A DNA stretch of 64,000 nucleotides from Parapedobacter sp042666505 (GTDB lineage Bacteria > Bacteroidota > Bacteroidia > Sphingobacteriales > Sphingobacteriaceae): the NCBI RefSeq assembly GCF_042666505.1, contig NZ_JBHTDN010000006.1, forward strand, positions 62,001 through 126,000, in the 5' to 3' direction. A program made the translations under genes and the position numbers. Below are positions 1-8,160 of this stretch, one piece after another. Within the stretch, counting starts at the first letter, position 1; each line of letters begins with the position of its first letter. Below the pieces are notes generated by a model. The model saw only the letters and a program-made list of their open reading frames with translations, had not been told where the DNA came from and did not search any database.

Positions 1-892
1 CTACATTCGGAAACAGCATGGGGTCTACCCCTTGGATAGTCGATTGGATCTGCTGTTCGGAGTAGTAAGGGCCCAACACCGGATCGCGGGTAGTCCGGGC
101 CTCGTTGTACAGCCGCATATATTCTACGCCATCTAACAACTTGGTCATCTGCACGGGCGTGGTTATGTTAAAATCTACACGCGCATTCACCTGGACCGGC
201 CCTTCGCGCCCCGATTTGGTAGTCACCATCACAATGCCGTTTGCACCACGGGCGCCATAAAGTACGGTAGCCGAAGCATCCTTCAGAATGGAGAAGCTTT
301 CGATGTCGTCTGGCCGCAGGCGCGCGAGTGCATCGGTTGTCGCCTCAAAACCGTCGATCAAAATGAGCGGTGACGTCTGATAGCCAAACGTGGTAACCCC
401 CCGGATAAAGAACTGGGCGTTATCAGCCCCCGGTTCTCCCGTGGTCTGAAAGGAGATCATACCCGGAATACGACCGGCAAACGAACTGGTCAGGTTGGAA
501 GATGGTATTCGTAGATCGGACGCTTTAACGGTTGTGATCGACCCGACTACACTGGTTTTCTTCTGGGTGCCGAAAGCCACAACCGTAACCTCATCCAACT
601 GGCTTTCGTCGTCATACAGAAGAATTTCCAACACGTTGCGTTCTCCTACCGCTTCATGCACCGGAAGTTTCCCTACGAAGGAGAACACCAGCGTATCGCC
701 AACGGCCGCCTCCAAGGAAAATTCCCCATTAGCATCTGTCTGCGCCGTATAGGCTTTCCCCTGTATCGTTAAACTAACTCCGGCCAACGTTGACCCGTCT
801 GCAGCGTTTTTTACCACGCCGGAAACACGTTTGGTTTGCGCTACGCATATGCCATGCAGTAGCAATAAAAACAAAATTCCAATAATTCTCAT
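1..892 (-). CDS. SusC/RagA-family TonB-linked outer-membrane receptor, N-terminal part (cut by window edge)
   Basis: The frame opens at the ATG at 892 and stays open to base 1, giving 297 codons. I see a signal peptide (MRIIGILFLLLLHGICVAQ), then a carboxypeptidase-regulatory-like beta-sandwich, then a plug domain. The plug carries the SusC hallmarks: a TonB-box-like DEVTVVAFGTQKK, FFIRGV, and LKDASATVLYGARGANGIV. Such proteins form the outer-membrane channel of SusCD nutrient-uptake pairs. Most of the barrel lies outside the window, as would any SusD partner downstream. The substrate cannot be inferred. Family assignment is firm; only the N-terminal part is present, so whether the gene is intact is unknown. 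Confidence 0.93.
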   Translation of the reverse strand, partial: MRIIGILFLLLLHGICVAQTKRVSGVVKNAADGSTLAGVSLTIQGKAYTAQTDANGEFSLEAAVGDTLVFSFVGKLPVHEAVGERNVLEILLYDDESQLDEVTVVAFGTQKKTSVVGSITTVKASDLRIPSSNLTSSFAGRIPGMISFQTTGEPGADNAQFFIRGVTTFGYQTSPLILIDGFEATTDALARLRPDDIESFSILKDASATVLYGARGANGIVMVTTKSGREGPVQVNARVDFNITTPVQMTKLLDGVEYMRLYNEARTTRDPVLGPYYSEQQIQSTIQGVDPMLFPNV

Positions 893-1447
893 GGTATTAA
901 ATTGGTTTGTTAAAGAAAATAAACGTCGTAGCTTGCGTGCAAAGAGCGCAAACTAAATCATTTAAGCAATAGATTAACAGACGATACGCATTCCATAACT
1001 GGAATGACTCAGCTTTCCGGAATAGTTAAAAAAACCGAAAACATCAATACCGGCAATTAATCGTCTAAGTTGCTAGTTTTGGAATTTGTGAACGATAATT
1101 ACATGCACGCATAACACACGAAGGAGGTCTGTTTCTTTTCATATCGGTTAATTTTAATGGGTAGTAAACCAGCTAGGTTGATTTACTTGGTCAGACACCC
1201 TAGCCAGCTGACACAAATGTATAATTAATTTTGGTAATTCAAAATTTCGAAATCAAAAACAACGATATTTTCCTTTGAATACCGAATGCAGTCACTCAGC
1301 TTGTTTCAATCCTGTTTACAGATTATGTTTTCGAAAAACATTTGTTTTTTATCCAATTGTTGCGTTGAAAATCGCAATACGAAAAAGAATACAAGGTATT
1401 TTGAAAGAATAGTTTTTATATTTGAATACCATGTATAGACAAGTTTA
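893..1447. promoter_or_regulatory. 555-base divergent intergenic region
   Basis: AT-rich gap between the leftward SusC gene and the rightward cytochrome lipoprotein. I found no credible ORF in it. A perfect Bacteroidota -7 box, TATATTTG, lies at 1417-1424, 23 bases before the ATG at 1448, but the nearest upstream TTTG (1400-1403) is only 13 bases away instead of 19-21, so the promoter call is weak. A short inverted repeat GCTAGG/CCTAGC spans about 1173-1210 and could be an operator. Nothing else was recognised. Confidence 0.4.
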
Positions 1448-4400
1448 ATGAAAAGAAATTTACTTTGGCTGATCTGTCTTCTGTTTATTTATGCCGGCTG
1501 CGGTCGGACTGTCAGCGATCAACCCACGGGCATCACTCACCTTCGTGTTCCGGACGGCTTTGAAATTGAAGAGGCTGTACCCCAAGATCACCTCTCATTT
1601 CCCATGTTTGCCAGCTTTGACGACCGGGGACGCTTGTTTGTGTTTGAGTCGACCGGTGTTAATACCATGGGTACCGAAAAGATGCTGGCGGAACCCTCTT
1701 ACCACATTCGATTGTTGGAAGACCACAACGGCGATGGGAAATTTGACAAAAGCACCATTTACGTAGACAGCATTCCTCTGCCAATGGGCGGAACGTTCTA
1801 CCAGGGGAGTTTATATGCGGCGGCGCCTCCTCACCTAATGCGCTATACAGATACCGATAATGATGGCGTGGCCGATAAGAAAGAAGTAATCTTGACCGGA
1901 TGGGTGCTCCACGCTAATGCCGCTACTTTGCACGGCCCATTTATGGGTCCGGACGGCTGGCTGTATCTGTGCGATGCACGCCGCAGCTTCGATATCACTA
2001 CCAAGGAAGGAAGCAAGCTCCAAGGCAAAGGCGCTCGCATCTGGCGCTGCCGCCCCGATGGCAGCGGCCTGGAATCTTTGGCTGGCGGCGGTTTTGACAA
2101 CACAATTGAATTGGTCTTTATGCCCGGTGGCGAAACCATCGGAACAATGACCTATTTCACCGATCCGCAAGATGGGCAGCGAGATGCGCTAATGCATTGG
2201 GTCGAGGGAGGTGTATACCCCAAATACAATAGCGTGATCGATGAAGATCGGCTCAAGCTTACCGGCGAATTGATGCCTGTTATGACGAAGTTGCCCCGTA
2301 TCGCGCATTCGGGCCTACTGCGTTATTGCGGCGATGAACTTGGGGAGGAATACAACGGCAACCTTTTCAGCGCCGTGTTTAACACGGGAAAAATAATGCG
2401 ACATAGGATTAAATCTGATGGCGCCACGTTCAGCACCGAAGAAGCAGATTTCCTCACGTCCGAAAACCCGGACATACACCCTACCGATGTCTTACAAGAT
2501 GCTGACGGAAGCTTGTTGGTTGTGATTACCGGCGGATGGTTTATCGAAGGATGTCCGCTGTCCCGTGTGGCCAAACCCGAAGTGCGCGGCGGCATCTACC
2601 GCATCCGGCGAAAAGATGCAGCTCCGATGGAAGACCCATGGGGCAACGCACTGGAACTACCCAAGAAAAGCCCCGCGGAATTGACGGATTTCCTGAACGA
2701 TCCCCGCCCGATGGTGCGGGACAAGGCAGTAGAGCAACTGGTTGGTAAGGGCGCTTCATCGGTACCAGCACTGAAAAATGCAATACGGGAAGAAGCGGAA
2801 ATCGTCCGTACCTCGGCGGTGTTCGCGTTGTCGCGGATTGGTAACTATGAAGCAATGACCGCGGTTCGCCAAGCGTTGGATGACCAAAGCGAAGTGGTTC
2901 GCACGGCTGCTGCACGCTGTCTGGGCCTCGCCCGAGACGAAGCGGCTGTAGATAAGCTGATGGATTTGGTTCAGAAGGACACGCCGCCGATACGGCGCCA
3001 GGCGGCAACTGCCTTGGGACAAATCGGTGCGCCCCGCTGTATACCCGCGCTATTGAGAGCTGCATCCAATCCCGACGATCGTTTCGTGGAACACGCAATT
3101 ATCCACAGCCTAATTGTCCTTGGGAGGCCTGAACCGCTTGTTGCTGCACTGAAAGACGCCTCGGAAGGGAGTCGGAAAGCCGCCGTTATTGCGCTTGACC
3201 AGATGGATAATTCTCCTCTCCGTCGGGAACACGTATTGCCCTTTCTGCAAAGCACGGAATGGGCGTTGCACCAGACCGGCATCTGGATTGCCTCACATCG
3301 CCCCGAATGGGCTGATGTAGTCTTATCATTTCTGAAAACCGGACTTGATACGGATCGCCTAAATGAAGAAGAGCTAACCTCGATTCGAAAACTGTTGATC
3401 ACATTCAGTGAAGATGACCAGCTACATGCTTACATTGCGGGCGAGTTAAAAAACAATCGCACTTCCACCAATTGGAAGCAATTGTTATTGGAAGTCATTG
3501 CCGAAAGTCCTGTTAAACAACTCCCGCCGGCATGGACATCCCAGCTTGGCCACTTATTGCGTTCCGGCAACAATGTCCTGCAGAGCGGTGTACTCAGTCT
3601 GATCGAATCACGCAGACTTCCGACGTTGAACGGTGAACTGGCAAAGATTATCGGTGATACTTCCTTCGCGGCAACCTTCCGCATTCAAGCCTTGAGTGCC
3701 AGGACCATGACTCTTCCAGAACTCGCTAATGACGAATTTACGATGCTGACAGGCTTTCTCGCACCGGTAGTAGAATCACCTGTCCGCCAGTCGGCCGCCC
3801 GGTTATTGGGGCGGGTCGCTCTCAGTGAAACCCAGCTGCTTGATCTTGCCAGACAATATGTAGCTAAAGTTGATCTGTTCTTACTGCCGAGTTTGATGAC
3901 GGCATTTGATGACTGCAAAAGCGAGGCGGTAGGAAAGGCATTGATTGAAGCACTCGGCAGCACGGAAGATCGTTTGGACAACCTTTCAGAGCAGGATATG
4001 GAAAAGCTGCTGGCAGGCTTTCCTATTTCGGTGCAAAAAACTGGCAAACCGCTGATGGCTGCATTGAGAGAACGTCATGCCCAGCGGCTATCCAAACTGG
4101 AAAACCTGGAAGCGAGCCTCGGTCGTGGTGATCTCGATCGTGGTAAGATAGTATTCTTTGGCAAGGGTGCTTGCTATACCTGCCACGCTGTGGGTCGAGA
4201 GGGTGCCCACTTTGGCCCGGATCTCAGCAACATTGGAGAGATCAGGTCGCGCCATGACATTCTTGAAGCCATTGTATATCCGAGTGCAAGTTTTGCGAGG
4301 GAATACGACACCTATCAAGTAAGAACAAAAACGAAATCTTATTTAGGAGTGATCCGGGAGCAGCTTAGGGATGCCGTAATCCTAGCTGTGGGTCCGGGCG

Positions 4401-4558
4401 CGGAAGTACGTGTGCCGAAAGCTGAAATCGTTTCACTGGATCCACACAACGTATCCATGATGCCCCCGGGGTTGGAACAAAGCCTCAACAACGAAGAATT
4501 GTCTGACCTGATGGCCTACCTAATGTCTTTACCTGACACGTATAAAACTATGGATTAG
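1448..4558 (+). CDS. Secreted lipoprotein with PQQ-type beta-propeller, HEAT repeats and a CxxCH cytochrome c domain
   Basis: 1036 residues. The N-terminus is a lipoprotein-like signal with a Cys after YAG at residues 15-18. Residues about 30-390 form a membrane-bound-dehydrogenase-type beta-propeller (motifs GPDGWLYL, DNTIELVF, NPDIHPTDVLQDADGSLLV). About 400-860 is helical HEAT-like repeat. The C-terminus holds a heme-binding CYTCH (C909, C912, H913) and a MMPPGL segment near the end typical of this heme domain. The same three-part architecture is abundant in Planctomycetes and Verrucomicrobia and also occurs in soil Bacteroidota. It probably oxidises a sugar or alcohol in the periplasm and passes electrons to the chain; the substrate is unknown. 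The neighbour downstream is a sugar permease. Confidence 0.85.
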   Translation: MKRNLLWLICLLFIYAGCGRTVSDQPTGITHLRVPDGFEIEEAVPQDHLSFPMFASFDDRGRLFVFESTGVNTMGTEKMLAEPSYHIRLLEDHNGDGKFDKSTIYVDSIPLPMGGTFYQGSLYAAAPPHLMRYTDTDNDGVADKKEVILTGWVLHANAATLHGPFMGPDGWLYLCDARRSFDITTKEGSKLQGKGARIWRCRPDGSGLESLAGGGFDNTIELVFMPGGETIGTMTYFTDPQDGQRDALMHWVEGGVYPKYNSVIDEDRLKLTGELMPVMTKLPRIAHSGLLRYCGDELGEEYNGNLFSAVFNTGKIMRHRIKSDGATFSTEEADFLTSENPDIHPTDVLQDADGSLLVVITGGWFIEGCPLSRVAKPEVRGGIYRIRRKDAAPMEDPWGNALELPKKSPAELTDFLNDPRPMVRDKAVEQLVGKGASSVPALKNAIREEAEIVRTSAVFALSRIGNYEAMTAVRQALDDQSEVVRTAAARCLGLARDEAAVDKLMDLVQKDTPPIRRQAATALGQIGAPRCIPALLRAASNPDDRFVEHAIIHSLIVLGRPEPLVAALKDASEGSRKAAVIALDQMDNSPLRREHVLPFLQSTEWALHQTGIWIASHRPEWADVVLSFLKTGLDTDRLNEEELTSIRKLLITFSEDDQLHAYIAGELKNNRTSTNWKQLLLEVIAESPVKQLPPAWTSQLGHLLRSGNNVLQSGVLSLIESRRLPTLNGELAKIIGDTSFAATFRIQALSARTMTLPELANDEFTMLTGFLAPVVESPVRQSAARLLGRVALSETQLLDLARQYVAKVDLFLLPSLMTAFDDCKSEAVGKALIEALGSTEDRLDNLSEQDMEKLLAGFPISVQKTGKPLMAALRERHAQRLSKLENLEASLGRGDLDRGKIVFFGKGACYTCHAVGREGAHFGPDLSNIGEIRSRHDILEAIVYPSASFAREYDTYQVRTKTKSYLGVIREQLRDAVILAVGPGAEVRVPKAEIVSLDPHNVSMMPPGLEQSLNNEELSDLMAYLMSLPDTYKTMD

Positions 4559-4624
4559 AGTTTTTGGATCGGAACATTGATCACAGGACCGGTATTAAGA
4601 GTCGTGACATCCAACCAACGTTTT

Positions 4625-4657
4625 TTTGTTATAATCCGCCGGATTTCTCTATTTTAG
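4625..4657 (+). promoter_or_regulatory. Candidate promoter of the sugar permease gene
   Basis: TTTG at 4625-4628, a 21-base spacer, then TATTTTAG at 4650-4657, one mismatch from the Bacteroidota -7 consensus TAnnTTTG. It ends 26 bases before the ATG at 4684 and supports that start. Confidence 0.5.
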
Positions 4658-4683
4658 GCCGATCCAACAAGGCACCTATATTT

Positions 4684-5964
4684 ATGAGTAAAAAATCAAT
4701 TTTCATTAAAGATGGTGTGAATTACATCACGCCCTTCATGGCGATTAGCATATTGTTCCTTACCTGGGGAATCGCACATGGCTTACTGGATACGCTGGAC
4801 AAGAACTTCCAGGAATTATTGCATTTGAAAAAGTGGCAATCAAGCTTTATACAAGTATCCCTTTACGGAGCCTACTTTTGCACCGCAATACCGGCCGGTC
4901 TATATACCAAAAAATACGGGTATAAAAAGGGAATTATCTTCGGACTAAGCCTTTTTGGAATTGGCGCTCTACTCGCCGCTGGCACGGCACCCCTGCAATC
5001 ATTTGTTCTCTTTTTATTTTGTTTATTGGTTATTGGAGCCGGCTTGGCTACGCTGGAGACAGGAGCCAACCCCTATACCACCAAACTGGGCCCTCCGGAA
5101 TCTGCCGAAAGACGAATCAATATCGCTCAGTCCTTCAATGGCTTCGCCTGGGTCGTTGGACCATTGATTGCCCTGTCCATCTACGGTAATCGTAGCCACG
5201 TTGAAGGCGAGAAAATGATTTCGATTATCCTTCCCTTTGCTATCATAGGGTTGTCTGTTCTAGCGATTGCCTTTGCTTTCTCTCGGTTAAAGCTGCCTAA
5301 AATTGATGAAGAGGATTTAATGCATGCACACGGCGCTGCCCCTACCCCGGGCGGTGATATGGAAATTTCGGATCCGTCGCACCCCTCGTATATTTCTAAA
5401 AAGCCCCTGTGGAAAAATCAACATTTTAAGTTAGGAGTCGCATCACAGGCTTGCTATGTGGCCGCCCAAACCGGCGTATTTAGCTACCTGATCAATTTCG
5501 TTACGGATCACGACATGCACCCTCGCTTTGATGTGCAATATGGGCCTTACTTTTTGTCGCTGGGATTCTTTCTATTCATGTTGGGCCGATTTTCGGGGAG
5601 CGCCCTGATGAGATATTTCAAGCCTTCAAGCATGTTAGCTTGCTATGCGCTATTGGTATGCGCTTTGTTGCCGATCGTTTCGTTAAAATTGGGATGGACT
5701 TCATTGATTGCGCTTTATGGGGTTTTCTTTTTCATGTCCATTATGTTCCCAACCATATTTGCATTGGCCATCCGGGGTCTGGGGACTTCCACCAAACAAG
5801 GTGCCTCTTTCCTGGTCATGTCAGTGGGCGGCGGCGCTGTATTCCCGCCGATAATGGGTTATGTATCTGACCTATATGGCATGTCGGCAGGTTTTTTTGT
5901 TCCTATCCCACTGTTTGCGTTCATTGCTTATTATGCCATCCAGGGGTATAGGATTAAGTCTTAG
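4684..5964 (+). CDS. FucP-like sugar:proton symporter (major facilitator superfamily)
   Basis: 426 residues and about 12 membrane segments. The family signature LETGANPYTTKLGP followed by INIAQSFNG is characteristic of the FucP/GluP branch of MFS sugar porters (L-fucose, glucose/galactose). The reading frame can be extended to a TTG at 4564, but the extension has no hydrophobic or conserved start and a promoter-like motif lies inside it, so I chose the ATG at 4684, where MSKKSIF leads directly into the first helix. It sits 125 bases after the cytochrome lipoprotein gene and may work with it on the same carbohydrate. The last 11 bases overlap the end of the antisense SRPBCC pseudogene. The exact sugar is not predictable. 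Confidence 0.88.
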   Translation: MSKKSIFIKDGVNYITPFMAISILFLTWGIAHGLLDTLDKNFQELLHLKKWQSSFIQVSLYGAYFCTAIPAGLYTKKYGYKKGIIFGLSLFGIGALLAAGTAPLQSFVLFLFCLLVIGAGLATLETGANPYTTKLGPPESAERRINIAQSFNGFAWVVGPLIALSIYGNRSHVEGEKMISIILPFAIIGLSVLAIAFAFSRLKLPKIDEEDLMHAHGAAPTPGGDMEISDPSHPSYISKKPLWKNQHFKLGVASQACYVAAQTGVFSYLINFVTDHDMHPRFDVQYGPYFLSLGFFLFMLGRFSGSALMRYFKPSSMLACYALLVCALLPIVSLKLGWTSLIALYGVFFFMSIMFPTIFALAIRGLGTSTKQGASFLVMSVGGGAVFPPIMGYVSDLYGMSAGFFVPIPLFAFIAYYAIQGYRIKS

Positions 5965-6306
5965 GTAAGAGTAATTTTTCCGCTAAACCCATAGGAGGTA
6001 TGGCGGGATGATTACCTTCTACGACATTTTTCAGACTGATCAACACCGTACCCCAATTCTTTGACGTTCTTTTTGTTCCGCTTCGGATCTATTTTTATCC
6101 TGGGACAAGGTAACTACCGTCTTTCCGTTATGCTCGGCTAAGTCGATGAGTACCGTGTGGTGGTACTCCCTTCCTACTTTCCAATCGGATATTACGGTAG
6201 CTCCGAACATAAAGAACTTGTTTTTCCGTGAATCGACAAGAGCATCCTAAACACTTTCTGCGGGCGCATTAATGGAGACGTGTGCGCTTGCGATCAGATT
6301 TTTCAT
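5954..6306 (-). pseudogene. Decayed AHSA1/SRPBCC (START-like) gene
   Basis: Read from the ATG at 6306, the translation begins MKNLIASAHVSINAPAESV, then an amber TAG (6247-6249) stands where the family has Trp (V-W-D-A-L). The frame continues DALVDSRKNKFFMFGATVIS DW up to about 6170, where roughly 40 residues of the usual domain are missing, then YHHTVLIDL through VVTLSQDKN. Near 6056-6060 one base appears lost, and the next frame gives NWGTVLISLKNVVEGN and ends with TAA at 5954-5956. The family normally has about 140-155 residues. One nonsense change, one internal deletion and one frameshift make this a dead gene. It also explains why 5965-6421 looks empty. Confidence 0.85.
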
Positions 6307-6421
6307 GGTCTTGTTTTTATAGTAAAAAGCCAACTGGACAACCGGTTTCCACCTATTTTAAATCTGTCCTAAAAACGTACTACGGTTCGTTAAGTTTTGT
6401 AATTTAGACAAAAAAAGCTGT

Positions 6422-7036
6422 ATGCAAAATTTTCGCATTCCCAACTCGCTTTCCGCAGAAGATATCGTTTATCAAGTGCAATCCGACCCGAACGAATTAC
6501 CTTGGGTGGAAGGTGGACCCGTTACAGAAAGGATTTATATAGTGGACTATGACCCAGAATGGCCGCACCTTTTTCAACAGCAGAAATCAGCAATCAGGAG
6601 CGTACTGAATGCGGCTGCCTTGAAGATCGAACACATTGGTTCTACCGCTGTACCGGGGCTTCCAGCTAAACCGGTTATCGATATTGACCTCACTGTTCCC
6701 GATTCGTCCCTGGAAAGCCAATATATCCAACCATTGACATCCATCGGCTATCATTTGGTGATACGGGAGCCCTCGTGGTATCAACATCGATGCTTTCGCA
6801 TGGACAAACCGCGGGTCAATCTACATGTTTTCAGTCCGGATTGCCCAGAAACGATACGCCACATTCTTTTTCGGGATTGGCTCCGGGAGCACGCCGACGA
6901 TCGTGGACGTTACGCCGCAGCCAAATATGAAGCGGCAAGAAACGTAACGAATGTCCTTTCGTATAACCGCAATAAGAATGACGTTGTGGCCGCTATATAC
7001 AATCGGATATTCAAAGCAATTGGACTACTTTCCTAA
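6422..7036 (+). CDS. GrpB/UPF0157 family protein (nucleotidyltransferase-fold)
   Basis: 204 residues. The diagnostic segment IEHIGSTAVPGLPAKPVIDI lies near residues 60-80, with YDPEWP upstream and the CFRMD...NLHVF block later. GrpB family proteins share a nucleotidyltransferase-like fold, and some are fused to dephospho-CoA kinase; the biochemical activity is not established. The N-terminal 35 residues before the domain are not conserved as far as I can tell. The gene stands alone between a pseudogene and a convergent oxidoreductase gene. Family call is sure, function is not. Confidence 0.88.
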   Translation: MQNFRIPNSLSAEDIVYQVQSDPNELPWVEGGPVTERIYIVDYDPEWPHLFQQQKSAIRSVLNAAALKIEHIGSTAVPGLPAKPVIDIDLTVPDSSLESQYIQPLTSIGYHLVIREPSWYQHRCFRMDKPRVNLHVFSPDCPETIRHILFRDWLREHADDRGRYAAAKYEAARNVTNVLSYNRNKNDVVAAIYNRIFKAIGLLS

Positions 7037-7071
7037 CATATCTTTACACTTGGTATCTGCGTCAAAATAAC

Positions 7072-8094
7072 TTAACGCCAACCTAAGCCGGGCGCAACAT
7101 GTTCCAGAATGGAAGATAACACGTGCACGTTGTAATCAACACCTAATGTATTCGGTATGGTCAATAAGAGGGTATCCGCTTCCTGAATAGCCTCGTCTTG
7201 GGCCAACTCTTTGATAAGCTGGTCCGGTTCAGCAGCGTAACTACGTCCGAAAATGGCTCGTTTATCTTTTTCAATCATGCCTATTTTATCAATGCGATTG
7301 GCTTCTTGACCAAAGTAATAACGATCTTGATCGGTTACCAAAGCAAAGACAGATCGACTCACCGAAACTCTCGGTTCGCGAGCGTGGCCTGCTTTCTTCC
7401 ACGCTTCCTTGTACAACCGGATTTGCTCTGCCTGCTGTATATGGAAAGGTTTGCCATTCTCGTCATATTTCAACGTAGAACTTTGCAGATTCATTCCGTT
7501 TTCAGCTGCCCAAATAGCTGTCGCATTGGAAGCAGCCCCCCACCAAATACGTTCCCGGAGTCCTTCCGAATGTGGCTCCAAACGCAATAATCCCGGTGGA
7601 TTCGGAAACATCGGATAGGGATTTGGCCGAGCGAATCCGACCCCATTTAACTTATTCAAAAACTCGAGGGCCTTGCGGCGTCCCATATCGGCGTCGGTTT
7701 CGCCCTCAGCCAGCTCATACCCAAAATAACGCCAACCATCGATTACCTGCTCCGGCGAACCTCTGCTGATGCCTAGTTGCAATCTACCCCCTGAAATTAG
7801 GTCTGCAGCGCCGGCGTCTTCAATCATGTACAACGGATTTTCATAACGCATATCAATAACACCTGTGCCAATCTCAATATGGTTTGTTTTGGCACCGATA
7901 GCGGAAAGCAAGGGAAATGGGGAAGCTAACTGGGCAGCAAAATGATGTACCCGAAAATAAGCGCCGTCCAAACCTATTTCTTCGGCGGCAATGGCCAAAT
8001 CGATGGACTGCAACAACGTATCGCTTGCCGTACGGGTGTTATACGCTGGATGATTGGACCAATGTCCAAACGATAAAAATCCTATTTTCTTCAT
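7072..8094 (-). CDS. LLM-class flavin-dependent oxidoreductase (luciferase-like monooxygenase)
   Basis: 340 residues with a bacterial luciferase-like TIM barrel: the FGHW start, LDGAYFRVHHF, TNHIEIGTGVIDMRYENP and ISGGRLQLGISRGSPEQV match this class. Members use reduced FMN or F420 and O2 to oxidise varied organic substrates. No partner flavin reductase gene lies beside it. Its 3' end faces the GrpB gene across 35 bases; 66 bases upstream lies the end of the catalase gene on the same strand, so it could be read through from the catalase operon. Substrate unknown. Confidence 0.9.
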   Translation of the reverse strand: MKKIGFLSFGHWSNHPAYNTRTASDTLLQSIDLAIAAEEIGLDGAYFRVHHFAAQLASPFPLLSAIGAKTNHIEIGTGVIDMRYENPLYMIEDAGAADLISGGRLQLGISRGSPEQVIDGWRYFGYELAEGETDADMGRRKALEFLNKLNGVGFARPNPYPMFPNPPGLLRLEPHSEGLRERIWWGAASNATAIWAAENGMNLQSSTLKYDENGKPFHIQQAEQIRLYKEAWKKAGHAREPRVSVSRSVFALVTDQDRYYFGQEANRIDKIGMIEKDKRAIFGRSYAAEPDQLIKELAQDEAIQEADTLLLTIPNTLGVDYNVHVLSSILEHVAPGLGWR

Positions 8095-8160
8095 AAAACA
8101 TTACAAAGGTAAGATTATTATCGCTTTGTTATTCATCCCATACCCTGCCTGGTCTCGCGC

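Noticed and set aside
2541..3098. 185-residue leftward ORF within the cytochrome lipoprotein gene
   Set aside because: Low-complexity Pro/Arg/Ser-rich translation, fully antisense to well-conserved HEAT sequence.
4564..4683. N-terminal extension of the permease from a TTG
   Set aside because: The extension lacks family similarity and contains a promoter-like TTTG-N21-TATTTTAG; the ATG at 4684 leads straight into helix 1.
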